DNA of 64,000 bases. Origin: Bacillus sp. PAMC26568 (GTDB lineage: Bacteria > Bacillota > Bacilli > Bacillales > Bacillaceae). The position numbers and the translations under genes were made by a program. The stretch lies in contig NZ_CP060137.1 in NCBI RefSeq assembly GCF_014235785.1, forward strand, positions 3,720,001-3,784,000, given 5' to 3'. The notes below the pieces were generated by a model. The model was not told the origin of the DNA, made no database searches, and worked only from the letters and a program-made list of their open reading frames with translations. Positions 17,328-26,730 of the stretch are shown here, in pieces (positions within the stretch are counted from its first letter, which is position 1; every line of letters starts with the position of its first letter).

Positions 17328-18932
17328 TTATTTTTGATTTCTTTCAAATCCTGTTTGTTTAATTTCCAGCCATTCCTCCAAGCCTAGACGATCTAATTCT
17401 TTTAAATATTCGTCCCATTCAGCTTCTGCTTTTCCATTTGTGACCCATTCTGCTTTTTTCCTGTTCACATAAGCAAATAAATCTGTTTCTATGGTAGAAA
17501 GTTTATCCAGTTCCTCTATCGAGAAAAATACTTTTGGATAAATATTTTCTGCAGTCATGTGAGGCACCATAACATCTTTCATTAAGTTTAATCTCCAAGC
17601 AGCATCATCTGGTTTCGTTGTCACTTTTCCGTAATATTCGTCTAAAATGGCTAACGGTCCGCCTATATTCGTTTTTTGTCTTAATTCAACGGGTGCTGCT
17701 CCTTCTAAAGGTAAATGCTTTAACATACCGGCAGCTTCGTCAAATTCAAATATATTTTGCTGTTTTTTATCACCATACGTACCCCAGTTGTTTTGCACAG
17801 ATTGAAGCGGGTCATATAATTGATCAATCCATTTTGCAGTCAGCTCCAGGTTTTGGTTGGCGCTTGTAATAACCATTCTGCCTCTATCAAACCCCATTCC
17901 GTTTGTTCTGGCTACATTAACGTGGCCGTCCGGACCTGCAAGAGGCTTCATAAGATCATATTTATCGTTCATACCTGTAATATTTGCTTTATCCCATGTG
18001 AAATAGAGGCCGTACCTTTCATCTTTTCCTTTTGCAAGGTACGTATTCCAATCCTGTTCAAATGCTTCAATATCGATTAAACCTTCTTTGTGTAATTCAT
18101 TAAAGAATGTAATCGCTTCTTTGTATCCATCTTCCGCTGCAGTAAAAGTTACTTTTCCCTCGTTGCTTACAACAGTGTGATCCCAGTTGTCGCCTAAACC
18201 AAACGATCCAAACAGGAAAGATAAATCTTCTCCGCCGTGATTGGTAATAAAGGACATCGGAATTTCATCCGCTTTCCCATTTCCATTTGGATCTTGTGTT
18301 TTAAATGCAATCAATACTTCTTTTAGTTCTTCTGTTGTAGTCGGCATTTTCAGCCCTAATTTGTTTAACCACTCAACATTTATCCAAGGAAAAGTATCAA
18401 CTGAATGAATACTTTCTTTACCAGACCCCAGCTCCTCGATCCATGGAAACGAATAAATATGACCATCTGGAGCTGTCATCATTGCCTTATACTCTGGTGC
18501 ATCCTCAAGTACTTTTTGCAAGTTAGGCATATATTTTTCGATTAATTCTTCTACAGGCACAATCGCTTCATCTTTTGCTAGTTTTAGTAAGTCATAGTCA
18601 CTGTAGCCCGCATCCAATATTGCATCAGGCAGATCTCCGCTGGCGATAGCAAGATTCCTTTTTTCAACAAAAGAATCGTTTGTATAGTTTTTCCAATCAA
18701 TATGAACACCTGTTTTTTCCTCTAAACGCTTATAGATTAATTTTTCATTCGGGTCTTTAGGCGCCAGCGGTGAGCTTTGTGTCATAAATTTCAAAGAAAC
18801 CTCTTCCTTTAACGGAAATGAAACTTCAGTCAGTTCGTAGTCTTTAGATGCCGTTTCACTATTGTTGCTGCAGCCTGCAGCTAGCACTAATGCTGCAACA
18901 GAAGAAAACATTGCTTTTTTAACATTTTTCAT
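17328..18932 (-). CDS. ABC sugar importer, solute-binding lipoprotein (LplA/YtcQ type)
   Basis: A 534-aa family-1 extracellular solute-binding protein. The signal peptide ends in the lipobox VLAAGC (Cys20), anchoring it to the outer membrane face. Large size and two cognate LplB/YtcP-type permeases mark it as the oligosaccharide subclass found in bacilli. Its motif EEKTGVHIDWKNYTNDSFVE is typical of LplA-like proteins near the N-terminus. With GH32 and fructokinase downstream, the ligand is probably a fructo-oligosaccharide. A cre-like site lies just upstream, and a hairpin follows. Confidence 0.9.
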   Translation of the reverse strand: MKNVKKAMFSSVAALVLAAGCSNNSETASKDYELTEVSFPLKEEVSLKFMTQSSPLAPKDPNEKLIYKRLEEKTGVHIDWKNYTNDSFVEKRNLAIASGDLPDAILDAGYSDYDLLKLAKDEAIVPVEELIEKYMPNLQKVLEDAPEYKAMMTAPDGHIYSFPWIEELGSGKESIHSVDTFPWINVEWLNKLGLKMPTTTEELKEVLIAFKTQDPNGNGKADEIPMSFITNHGGEDLSFLFGSFGLGDNWDHTVVSNEGKVTFTAAEDGYKEAITFFNELHKEGLIDIEAFEQDWNTYLAKGKDERYGLYFTWDKANITGMNDKYDLMKPLAGPDGHVNVARTNGMGFDRGRMVITSANQNLELTAKWIDQLYDPLQSVQNNWGTYGDKKQQNIFEFDEAAGMLKHLPLEGAAPVELRQKTNIGGPLAILDEYYGKVTTKPDDAAWRLNLMKDVMVPHMTAENIYPKVFFSIEELDKLSTIETDLFAYVNRKKAEWVTNGKAEAEWDEYLKELDRLGLEEWLEIKQTGFERNQK

Positions 18933-18952
18933 ACATTTACCCCCTCGGTTTT

Positions 18953-18966
18953 TGTAAGCATTTACA
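18953..18966. promoter_or_regulatory. cre-like site (CcpA catabolite repression)
   Basis: TGTAAGCATTTACA matches the cre consensus TGWNANCGNTNWCA except for A in place of the central G. It lies in the 55-bp gap between the second permease gene and the binding-protein gene, where it could block transcription as a roadblock. Confidence 0.6.
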
Positions 18967-18987
18967 AATCTATGTCTAATTTGGCCA

Positions 18988-19869
18988 TTATTTCAATGAA
19001 CCTACCATGACACCTTTTTCAAAATATTTTTGGAAGAAAGGATACATCACAATTAACGGAAGACTCGAAATAACAATGGCTGAATATTTTATCATTTCAG
19101 AGATCCTTGCCAGTTCTGCCATAGCTAATTGATCACTGATCATACCCGGATCTGCTTGATTTTGGATTAATATGGACCTTAAGACTAACTGCAGCGGGTG
19201 CAAATTAGGGTCCTCCAAGTAAATCATTGCGTCAAAATATGAATTCCACTGGCCTACAAATGCATACAATGCCAAGACGAAAATGATCGGTTTTGAAAGC
19301 GGTATGACAATCTTGAAAAAGATCAGTAAATCGGAGGCGCCATCAACTTTTGCCGCTTCATGCAATTCAATTGGAATGCCTTTAAAATAAGTTCTTGCTA
19401 AAATAATATTCCAGACACTTACAGCCCCAGGAAGCAAAATGGCCCATACTGTGTTCAACATCCCTAATTCTTTAACGACTAAGTATGTGGGAATTAAACC
19501 GCCGCTAAAAAACATCGTAATGATAAAAAGTGTCATGAATAAATTCTTCCCGACAAAACCTTTTATAGATAATGGATAGGCTGCAAAAATAGAAACAATA
19601 ACCGTGATGAATGCAAAACCTGCAGAATAGAGAATGGCATTGATAAAACCGCGTACCATCGCATCATTTGATAAGATCATCTTATAGCCTTCGAGACTCC
19701 AGTCTGAGAATTTGAATGAAATTCCTTGATTTAATAACACCGTTGGATCCATGATGGAAGCGATTACAACATAAACTAAGGGAACTAATACAATTAAGAC
19801 CGCTAAACATAAGAAGACATTATTAGCAGCTAAAATAATTCGATCTATCCGGGTGTGCTTAATATTCAT
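18988..19869 (-). CDS. ABC sugar importer, permease 2 (YtcP/MalG type)
   Basis: A 293-aa integral membrane subunit with six helices and the EAA loop that contacts the ATPase, visible as IELHEAAKVDGASDLLIFFK. It belongs to the carbohydrate uptake transporter-1 class and pairs with the permease encoded immediately upstream. It has an AAAGGAG site and an 18-bp gap from its partner. The locus encodes no ATPase; bacilli commonly supply one shared ATPase (MsmX) to such importers from elsewhere. Confidence 0.92.
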   Translation of the reverse strand: MNIKHTRIDRIILAANNVFLCLAVLIVLVPLVYVVIASIMDPTVLLNQGISFKFSDWSLEGYKMILSNDAMVRGFINAILYSAGFAFITVIVSIFAAYPLSIKGFVGKNLFMTLFIITMFFSGGLIPTYLVVKELGMLNTVWAILLPGAVSVWNIILARTYFKGIPIELHEAAKVDGASDLLIFFKIVIPLSKPIIFVLALYAFVGQWNSYFDAMIYLEDPNLHPLQLVLRSILIQNQADPGMISDQLAMAELARISEMIKYSAIVISSLPLIVMYPFFQKYFEKGVMVGSLK

Positions 19870-19887
19870 GCGGGAGACTCCTTTCCA

Positions 19888-20859
19888 TTAATATAAACCT
19901 TCACCTTCATTTAATTTCTTAACGACGAAATTCACAACAACCAGCAAGATGACGTTGATCACAGAATTAAACAGGCCAACAGCTGTGGAATAAGCATAAT
20001 CTCCTGCCTGCAAACCTATTTTGTACACATACGTCGGCAAGATCTCAGAGGTTGGTAAATTCATTGATGTCTGCATTAAATATGCTTTTTCAAACCCGAT
20101 TGCCATAATCCCGCCTGCGCCCAAGATAAAGATAATAGCCATCAGCGGTTTTATTGTTGGTAAATCGATATGAATCATTCGCTGAATGATATTTGCTCCA
20201 TCAATTGTTGCTGCATTATGCAGTTCAGGGTCTACATTTGCCAAAGCTGCGACATAGACAATCGATGCCCAGCCCGCTGCTTGCCATATTCCGGATAATA
20301 TATAGATCGACCTGAAATATTCGGGTTCTGACATAAACATGACAGGCTTTCCTGTAATAAATGCCAGTAAGCTATTGATTGGTCCTGTCGGGGATAGAAA
20401 GATAAACAGCATACCGACAATAACGACTACAGATATAAAATTTGGAGCATATAAGATAAGCTGGATATTTTTCTTGATAGCTGTTCTTCTTAATTGATTC
20501 AGCATTAAAGCCAATATGATTGGAATTGGAAAACCCAGCAATAAACCAAATAAACTAAGTTTAAGCGTACTCATAAAGAGCAGTTCAAAGTTTGGTGATG
20601 TTATAAACTTGTCAAAATGCTTTAGTCCTGCCCACTCACTTCCCATGATTCCTTTTATTGGGCTGAAGTCTTTAAAAGCTATAATTGCTCCATACATGGG
20701 AATATACTTAAAAACGATTGTAAGGATAACAGCAGGAGCAATAAGCAAATAAAGAAAGTAATTCTTTTTGATATACTCGATATGGCTTTTAAAATTCGTT
20801 CTTGTCTTTTTTTCACTAATTAACTGAACATTTGTCTCTTTTTTAACGATTTCTTGCAA
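19888..20859 (-). CDS. ABC sugar importer, permease 1 (LplB/MalF type)
   Basis: A 323-aa permease with six helices and an EAA-type loop (PELHNAATIDGANIIQRMIH). The cytoplasmic N-terminus and the FKYIPMYGAIIAFKDFSPIK segment are typical of LplB. The start is TTG with AAGGAGG upstream. This is the first gene of a minus-strand operon: two permeases, binding protein, GH32, then fructokinase. A perfect cre match lies about 55 bp upstream of the start codon, so CcpA repression by preferred sugars is likely. No dedicated sugar regulator is adjacent. Confidence 0.92.
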   Translation of the reverse strand: MQEIVKKETNVQLISEKKTRTNFKSHIEYIKKNYFLYLLIAPAVILTIVFKYIPMYGAIIAFKDFSPIKGIMGSEWAGLKHFDKFITSPNFELLFMSTLKLSLFGLLLGFPIPIILALMLNQLRRTAIKKNIQLILYAPNFISVVVIVGMLFIFLSPTGPINSLLAFITGKPVMFMSEPEYFRSIYILSGIWQAAGWASIVYVAALANVDPELHNAATIDGANIIQRMIHIDLPTIKPLMAIIFILGAGGIMAIGFEKAYLMQTSMNLPTSEILPTYVYKIGLQAGDYAYSTAVGLFNSVINVILLVVVNFVVKKLNEGEGLY

Positions 20860-20914
20860 ACTATTAACCTCCTTATATGAAAATGTACTGCCACGAAAAA
20901 GAATTCCAACGATG

Positions 20915-20928
20915 TGAGAACGTTTTCA
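20915..20928. promoter_or_regulatory. cre site upstream of the fructoside operon
   Basis: TGAGAACGTTTTCA agrees at every defined position with the cre consensus TGWNANCGNTNWCA. It lies just ahead of the first permease gene. A LacI-family sugar repressor could also use such a sequence, but none is encoded nearby. Confidence 0.78.
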
Positions 20929-21508
20929 TATTTAAGTGATATATAATGATCCTTCCATACACCTAAATGTTCCCTCTCGTTTTTTATCCTTTAATGATTT
21001 TTAATATAACAAATTCATGACAGGGAATATTTCACTTTCTTTGGTTTAAAGGTTTTAATATTTTTGGATGTTTATTACGGCATCTCTGCTGTACGCAATT
21101 TTCATCCAAAAAAGACAGCACTACTGTTGCTTTAATATAAAGTTTGATTAAATTGATCCAAATAACTTCGATAAATGAACAAAAAGAAAAAGCTTGTTTT
21201 GAAAAAAGATTAATCAAAACAAGCTTTAAAATATTTAATAGAGTCATACTTTCATAAAAAAATTTGATCATTTTTTCCTGTAATGCTCCACATTCTCGCC
21301 TTTTAATTGAAGATCGTTCTATGATCTTCTTGCAACACCCATCTTCCAGATAAGCCCCCGATTATTGAATATTATTAAACACAAATTAAGCTACTTCTTT
21401 ATAAACCAATACTTATTAATGTGAAATAATACTTGACCAATCAAACAACTTGTAACTGTAGAACCTGTAACAACTGCAATAATCTCTAAGGGACCAAATG
21501 AATTAAAT
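20929..21508. other. Non-coding stretch, possible gene remnants
   Basis: Apart from the hairpin at 21189-21227 no gene is supported. The minus strand between 21270 and 21360 keeps a short open frame (AYLEDGCCKKIIERSS) without stops that may be a remnant of a lost gene, but I cannot identify it. AT-rich otherwise. Confidence 0.4.
21189..21227 (-). terminator. Rho-independent terminator (minus strand)
   Basis: AAGCTTGTTTTG and CAAAACAAGCTT arms with a 13-nt loop; on the minus strand the stem is followed by a T-rich stretch. It lies about 280 bp beyond the isochorismatase-like gene. Confidence 0.65.
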
Positions 21509-22066
21509 TTATCTGTAATTGTCATGGATTGGTTGAAACAACTCTTCTTGAGCAGTCCGAACAACGGAAAAATGGTCAACATTGTAGTGGCCATGAAGAA
21601 TTTTATTATGATGATTTACGATTTGTTCAGCGGTCAGTACATCAGAATCTGTTGTAGAATGTCCATCACCAACTAATGTTACATCCAAACCATTAACGGT
21701 TCCCGTTCTTACAGCTGTATCAATACAATGTTCTGTTTTGCACCCCATTATTATGATATGTTTAATCTCATTTTCTTTTAATTCGTTTAAGAGCGGTGTT
21801 CCAAAAAACGCATTGGCAGCTCTTTTATCAAAGATCTTGGCAGATGGGGGAACTTTAATCTCTGAATGAACCTCAAATCCATCCCCCTTCCCCTCTGCAA
21901 CATCCAAATCCCTAATAAAGATAAGTTCAATTCCTAGTGCTAATGCTTTTTCAATGACGAGATTAATGTTATTCAATAATACATCTTTGTTACGGACTGG
22001 ATTATCTTTTTCGCTTCCATCTATTAGTTCTTGTTGAGCATCAATAACGATCAAAGCTTGTTTCAA
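21509..22066 (-). CDS. Isochorismatase-like cysteine hydrolase
   Basis: A 185-aa member of the isochorismatase/nicotinamidase superfamily. The catalytic triad is apparent as Asp9 (ALIVIDAQQELI), a lysine in the KIFDKRAANAFFGTPL segment and the cysteine of GCKTEHCIDTAVRTG (Cys116). Enzymes of this fold hydrolyse small amides or enol ethers in the cytoplasm; the specific substrate is not predictable. The start is TTG with AAGGAG upstream. It stands alone, with non-coding DNA on both sides. Confidence 0.88.
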   Translation of the reverse strand: MKQALIVIDAQQELIDGSEKDNPVRNKDVLLNNINLVIEKALALGIELIFIRDLDVAEGKGDGFEVHSEIKVPPSAKIFDKRAANAFFGTPLLNELKENEIKHIIIMGCKTEHCIDTAVRTGTVNGLDVTLVGDGHSTTDSDVLTAEQIVNHHNKILHGHYNVDHFSVVRTAQEELFQPIHDNYR

Positions 22067-22505
22067 TAGAAAAACTCCTTTTCATATAAATTTTTACTCT
22101 GGTCCCAAACTTTTCTTCAATTTTATTCTTCATAAAATCGCCCCCTTTAATTTTGAACTTATTTCGTTATAAAACTATAGAATCCTCTTTTTCAACCTGG
22201 TATCATATGTACCTTTTCTCTCTTTGTTATGCCATAACATGGCCCGATTGTTGATCAAAAAGGTTTAAACCATTCTTCAATTAAACTCCCTCTATAAAGA
22301 AAGGTGATGATCTTTTTGTTGAGGCATCGCACCCTTTAATTTAAGTACAATATTTCACAATCTTGCTTTCATGGATAAATTACCATTTCTAAATAAGAAC
22401 ACCGTATACTGCCTAACAACATAATACCAATTTTTCCAAATAGAAGTACGAATAACAATAACTATATGCACAAAGATGAAATAGTTACTATCAAATCTGC
22501 CTTCT
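22067..22505. other. Non-coding stretch, no recognisable gene
   Basis: AT-rich, with stops in all frames. A short minus-strand frame starting at about 22133 with a GGGGGCG site (MKNKIEEKFGTRVKIYMKRS) runs into the isochorismatase-like gene region in another frame; it is probably fortuitous or a remnant. Nothing else is supported. Confidence 0.4.
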
Positions 22506-23399
22506 CTATTTTTTCTGCAGCTGTTTCAGCGCTTCTTCTGTAGCTTTGGCGATTAGTTCATCATCATACTCTGCGTCTGCTTCATCACGACTGGAGAGAA
22601 CAGCTAGGATGATGGGGGAACCTTTTGGCGGCCAGATGACGGCAATATCGTTGCGTGTTCCATAGGAGCCTGCTCCGGTTTTGTCCCCTACTATCCACCC
22701 TTCCGGTACTCCTGCACGAATCAGGGCATCGCCTGTTGTGTTGCGTTTCAGCCAGTCAATAAGAAGATTTTGCTTCTCCGCTGGGAGTGCGTCACCAAGT
22801 GTGAATGCCTGCAGGCTTTCGACGAGTGCTTTCGGCGTGCTTGTATCCCTTGTTTCACCTGGCTTCACATTATTCAGGTCCGGCTCAATTCGTTCAGGTT
22901 CTGTCACTTTGTCCCCTATTCCTCTAAGGGCTTCCTTAAAGCCAGCAGGCCCTCCAATAGCCTCAAAGATAAGATTCCCTGCAGTATTGTCGCTGTAGCG
23001 AATTGAGGCATCGCTTAGTTCCTTTAGGGTCATCCCCTTATTCAAATGCTTCTCAGTAATGGGATTATAATTGACGAGGTCTTCTTCTGTGTAGGTGGTT
23101 CTTTCATCCAGGTCTTCAATGGATTTCTTTTGTAGCAGAGCACCTACTGCCAAAGCTTTGTGAGTCGATGCATAAATAAATCGTTCATCAGCCCGGTAAG
23201 ATACAGATTTATTGGTCCCTGTATCAAGGGCATACACTCCAAGGCGGGCCTCATATTCCTTCTCAAGATTTTTAAAACCGGCATCCACCGGCTCCTCCTT
23301 TGTAGGCTGTGCCGCGCTCTGAGAATTAGAACAACCGGCAAAAAGTAAAGCTCCTATTGTCAGCACTCCCGCTGCTATCTTTATTTTTGAAAAATTCAT
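22506..23399 (-). CDS. bla: Class A beta-lactamase (lipoprotein form)
   Basis: A 297-aa class A serine beta-lactamase. The signal peptide ends in a lipobox (ALLFAGC, Cys23), so it is anchored outside the membrane. Active-site motifs: S78-T-H-K81 (Ambler 70-73, with His where Phe is usual), S136-D-N138, E172 in EPDLN (Ambler 166) and K240-T-G. It hydrolyses penicillins and possibly some cephalosporins. The ATG before NFSK is chosen for its GGGGAG site. It is divergent from blaR1-blaI across two BlaI-type operators, so it should be inducible by beta-lactams. Confidence 0.95.
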   Translation of the reverse strand: MNFSKIKIAAGVLTIGALLFAGCSNSQSAAQPTKEEPVDAGFKNLEKEYEARLGVYALDTGTNKSVSYRADERFIYASTHKALAVGALLQKKSIEDLDERTTYTEEDLVNYNPITEKHLNKGMTLKELSDASIRYSDNTAGNLIFEAIGGPAGFKEALRGIGDKVTEPERIEPDLNNVKPGETRDTSTPKALVESLQAFTLGDALPAEKQNLLIDWLKRNTTGDALIRAGVPEGWIVGDKTGAGSYGTRNDIAVIWPPKGSPIILAVLSSRDEADAEYDDELIAKATEEALKQLQKK

Positions 23400-23454
23400 A
23401 CCTATACTCCCCATTTCTTTTTTAATATATAATTTGCCTTGAGACCAATTATAT

Positions 23455-23488
23455 ATTACACTTGTAATCATATACTACATTTGTAATC
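23455..23488. promoter_or_regulatory. Two BlaI operator boxes between bla and blaR1
   Basis: ATTACACTTGTAAT at 23455-23468 and CTACATTTGTAAT at 23475-23487 are near-copies of the BlaI/MecI dyad (TACA-N2-TGTA core). They sit between the divergent bla and blaR1 start codons, so one repressor can control both transcripts. Confidence 0.88.
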
Positions 23489-23572
23489 ACTTGAAGTCAA
23501 TTTCTTTTTTTTATTTCAAAATGTATAATAATTTAAAGATTTACGTGAAGACATTTGAAAAGGAGGGAAAAG

Positions 23573-25333
23573 ATGATGCTCTTGCTTCATGTGATAATGA
23601 CATTTGGAATATCGACAATTACCATTGGCGCAATCTTTCTTGTCAGGCGGTTCCAGCTGTCGGCCTCGTGGCGCTATAACCTGTGGTATCTGCTTCTCGC
23701 TGCGTTGACACTGCCATTTCTGCCAAAGGGCTGGATCCCGTTTGAAAAAAAGGCTGACATCGGGGCCAGAAGCTTCTCCACTATTAATTTTTCCGGGAGT
23801 GACCAGGTAAACAGCGGGATGGAAGGCAATTGGATGCAGGATTTCGGCACTTCGGTAAATCAGATCAATTTTGATCATCTTAATACGGTTTTCTTTGTGA
23901 TCTGGCTTGTCGGAATCTTCACTTTCTGTTTCTTCCTATGCCGCTCACAACTGGAGTTAAACCGTCTTTCAGCGACTGCCAGTAAGGTAAGGGGCACAGA
24001 GATCCTTTCCCTCTTTGAGGAGTGCAAAAATGATCTTGGGATCAGGAAGAGTATTGCTCTCTTGGAGTCATCCGACGTCTCTTCTCCGATGACGTTTGGT
24101 TTCTTCAGGACCACGATCCTGTTGCCGAAAGAAATGGATGTCCACCTTTCCCTGAATGAGATAAAATATTTGCTCCTTCATGAACTTCAGCACGATAAGA
24201 GTTTTCATACGAAGGCGAATTATATTTTCCTCTTCTATCAAATCCTTTACTGGTTCAATCCGCTCGTCTGGATAGCCTTGCGGGAGATGCGGGTGGACCG
24301 GGAGCTGGCTTGTGACGATGCAGTCCTTCACTCCCTCGATCCAGTTTCTTATAAGGAATATGGCCATACCATTCTTCATTTCATAGAGCGGAAGCAGCAG
24401 CTTGGTTTTTCTGCCTTAACAAACCAGCTTTCAGGATCAAAAAAACAGATTAAAAGACGGATTATCCATATCACATCATTCCAGAAAGATACCCGTTCCA
24501 GAATCATCAAGAGCATTATGCTCTATGTAGTCATAACGATCCTGGTTCTGACCCAGATATCGTTCTTCACGGCTGCATCCGCTGAAGAGGACCATATTGA
24601 CCTAAAAGATCGGCAGGTTCTCCATGAGGATTTGAGCACTTATTTTACCGGAGCAGAAGGGAGCTTCGTTCTTTTCAGTTTGAAGGAAGACCGTTACCGT
24701 ATTTACAATGAGGAGAAGAGCATGCAGAGGGTGTCGCCTGACTCAACTTATAAAATTTACAGCGCTCTGATTGGCCTCGAGGAAAAAGTAATCACTCCAG
24801 GTGATTCGGCCATAAAGTGGAATGGCAAACAGAATGAATATAAAGAGTGGAATCGGGATCAGACATTGGATACGGCCATGAAGGACTCCGTTAACTGGTA
24901 CTTCCAGGACCTTGACAGAAAAATAGGAGAAGATACGCTCACTGCTTACCTAGAACGGCTAAATTATGGAAACAAGGACCTTTCAGGAGGGGCAGGCAAT
25001 TACTGGCTTGAGTCGTCCTTGAAGATTTCACCTGTGGAACAGGTTGAATTGCTGCGCACCTTCTATTTAAATGAACAGCATTTCAATCCTGTGAACGTCG
25101 AAACAGTGAAATCAGCCATCACCCTTGAAAAAAATGGAGAATCGCTGCTGTATGGTAAGACTGGTACGGGCATCATCAACGGAGAAATGGTGAACGGATG
25201 GTTCATCGGATTTGTTGAGACTAATAACGACACCTGGTTCTTCGCGACGAACATACAAGATAATGACACTGCCAATGGCAGTAAAGCGGCTAAAATCACA
25301 TTGTCAATATTAAAGGATAAAGGATTGTATTGA
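23573..25333 (+). CDS. blaR1: BlaR1-type beta-lactam sensor and metalloprotease
   Basis: A 586-aa transmembrane signal transducer. The N-terminal part has several membrane helices and an M56 zinc-protease domain with HELQH near residue 202 and a CDDAVL motif downstream. After a last helix near residue 320-340 comes an extracellular penicillin-binding sensor with STYK near residue 389, SVNW, and KTGTG. Acylation by a beta-lactam activates the protease, which leads to loss of the BlaI repressor. I start at the ATG pair following AGGAGG rather than at an upstream TTG. blaI follows 44 bp downstream. Confidence 0.94.
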   Translation: MMLLLHVIMTFGISTITIGAIFLVRRFQLSASWRYNLWYLLLAALTLPFLPKGWIPFEKKADIGARSFSTINFSGSDQVNSGMEGNWMQDFGTSVNQINFDHLNTVFFVIWLVGIFTFCFFLCRSQLELNRLSATASKVRGTEILSLFEECKNDLGIRKSIALLESSDVSSPMTFGFFRTTILLPKEMDVHLSLNEIKYLLLHELQHDKSFHTKANYIFLFYQILYWFNPLVWIALREMRVDRELACDDAVLHSLDPVSYKEYGHTILHFIERKQQLGFSALTNQLSGSKKQIKRRIIHITSFQKDTRSRIIKSIMLYVVITILVLTQISFFTAASAEEDHIDLKDRQVLHEDLSTYFTGAEGSFVLFSLKEDRYRIYNEEKSMQRVSPDSTYKIYSALIGLEEKVITPGDSAIKWNGKQNEYKEWNRDQTLDTAMKDSVNWYFQDLDRKIGEDTLTAYLERLNYGNKDLSGGAGNYWLESSLKISPVEQVELLRTFYLNEQHFNPVNVETVKSAITLEKNGESLLYGKTGTGIINGEMVNGWFIGFVETNNDTWFFATNIQDNDTANGSKAAKITLSILKDKGLY

Positions 25334-25377
25334 AATTAGGTGTCCGAATGGGCACTGCTTGCTGAGGAGGTATAAAT

Positions 25378-25752
25378 ATGTCGAAGGAAATGCCCAGCAT
25401 CACCGAAGCGGAATGGGAATTGATGAAAGTTCTCTGGAAGGAGTCTCCCTTAACAGCAAATGAAATCTGTACCGCTATCCAGGAGTATGAAGATTGGAAA
25501 CCAAAAACAATCCGCACATTGCTTGACCGACTTACCAAAAAGAAAGTCGTCGCAGCTAACAAAGACCTGCGTGTCTACACCTTCACCCCGCTCTACTCTG
25601 AACACGAATGCCAGCGTGCGGAAACCCAATCCTTCATCGAACGCATCTATGGAGGTACTACCAAATCCTTGCTGGTTCAATTTATCGAAGATGAAACCTT
25701 AACGAAAGAAGAACTCAAAGAACTAAGGGAAATGCTTGATAAAAAAATCTAA
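25378..25752 (+). CDS. blaI: BlaI/MecI-type repressor
   Basis: A 124-aa winged-helix repressor: SITEAEWELMKVLWKESPLT and KTIRTLLDRLTKKKVVAANK in the DNA-binding domain, then a helical dimerisation domain that contains the BlaR1-dependent cleavage region. It binds the TACA-N2-TGTA dyads upstream. A GGAGG site precedes the ATG. It is the last gene of the blaR1-blaI transcript and ends in a strong terminator. Confidence 0.95.
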   Translation: MSKEMPSITEAEWELMKVLWKESPLTANEICTAIQEYEDWKPKTIRTLLDRLTKKKVVAANKDLRVYTFTPLYSEHECQRAETQSFIERIYGGTTKSLLVQFIEDETLTKEELKELREMLDKKI

Positions 25753-25757
25753 TAGCA

Positions 25758-25813
25758 GAAAGAGGACGGTTCTAGTGCTTCTGAGGATGAAACTGGAACC
25801 GTCTTTCTTTTCA
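25758..25813 (+). terminator. Rho-independent terminator after blaI
   Basis: AAGAGGACGGTTC and GAACCGTCTTT arms around a long loop, followed by a T-rich tail. Confidence 0.85.
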
Positions 25814-26282
25814 AAAAGCGTTATTTGCAAGTAACAATCCTTTTTGGATTAACGCCCCTGATGAATAAGAACTCTATTTTAAACTTAAATATTCTTGATA
25901 ATGGGGGTTGTTCCCATAAACTTCAATACCTAAAAAATCTACGCAAGAATGATCTACCTCATTTTAACAATAATACTCACAAAAGGCGTTGCCTAGTAAA
26001 AGGTAAGCGCCCGTTTAACAAGATATTATGGATTATCTTTCCTTTTCCTAGAGAAAACCCTTCACTTCACCTCTAACAAGCTTTTCATTTCCAATATAAA
26101 TTCTTCAATGATGTTTTATCTCTCTATATATATGAAAAAAGTTAGAAACCTCTTCATACTTGCTAACATCTAATTGATAGTATATAGAAAACTTTCATCT
26201 TCCACTTGACCGGTGCTGGAGAAGTATTTTGACAGGCGTTCGCATATGCTGCTATTGAGCTGTTGGCGCCTTAATTGTTTTG
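25814..26282. other. Non-coding stretch between blaI and ydhG
   Basis: AT-rich DNA with no supported gene. A GC-richer patch at about 26208-26270 could be a scrap of coding sequence, but it is too short to identify. Confidence 0.4.
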
Positions 26283-26320
26283 CAAAAACGCATGACATTT
26301 TTTAGTGTCATGCGTTTTTT
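26283..26320. terminator. Bidirectional terminator downstream of ydhG
   Basis: AAAACGCATGACA and TGTCATGCGTTTT arms with flanking A and T runs. It ends the minus-strand ydhG transcript. Confidence 0.9.
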
Positions 26321-26336
26321 GATAAGGCGTGATGTA

Positions 26337-26708
26337 TTATTTCCGCCAAAAAATCGTATATTCTGCTTTATCCTGAATATTAAATTCAATCATTTTCTCA
26401 AGCAATTCGTATTTTACCGGCTCATTCCACGGAATTCGAAACAAGCCTTTGGTAGCACTGTAGCCAGCTTGTGCAATGTCATCGGCAAAGTGCGTAATGC
26501 CTGCTTCTTCAGGTGAAACGCTCAAATGATGCTTCGCTGTTGAAAAACCGATGATAAATGTACCGTGATCGGAAAACATTGGCGTATTCCACTTGATTTG
26601 CGGTTCCAAATTTGGGAATTTATTAGCAACCCACGCGAAAATTTCCTCTGTTCGTTCGCGGTGGTCGGGATTATCGATACCTGCTAAATATTTCGCAAAA
26701 ACTTCCAT
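26337..26708 (-). CDS. ydhG: YdhG/Fra-type DUF1801 protein (frataxin-like)
   Basis: A 123-aa protein matching Bacillus YdhG along its length: [20 protein letters not shown] at the start, [20 protein letters not shown] in the core and a WRK end. The Bacillus protein has been described as an intracellular iron chaperone of frataxin-like fold that delivers iron to Fe-S and haem assembly. The start has AAGGAGG upstream; an extended N-terminal frame is discounted. A degraded duplicate of its 3' half lies immediately upstream. Confidence 0.9.
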   Translation of the reverse strand: MEVFAKYLAGIDNPDHRERTEEIFAWVANKFPNLEPQIKWNTPMFSDHGTFIIGFSTAKHHLSVSPEEAGITHFADDIAQAGYSATKGLFRIPWNEPVKYELLEKMIEFNIQDKAEYTIFWRK

Positions 26709-26730
26709 GTCTTCCTCCTTCGATAGTATG

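Noticed and set aside
21391..21594. 67-aa minus-strand reading frame
   Set aside because: Mostly overlaps the end of the isochorismatase-like gene in another frame; the remaining hydrophobic tail is not recognisable.
23516..23878. 120-aa minus-strand reading frame
   Set aside because: Shadow of the blaR1 gene on the other strand.
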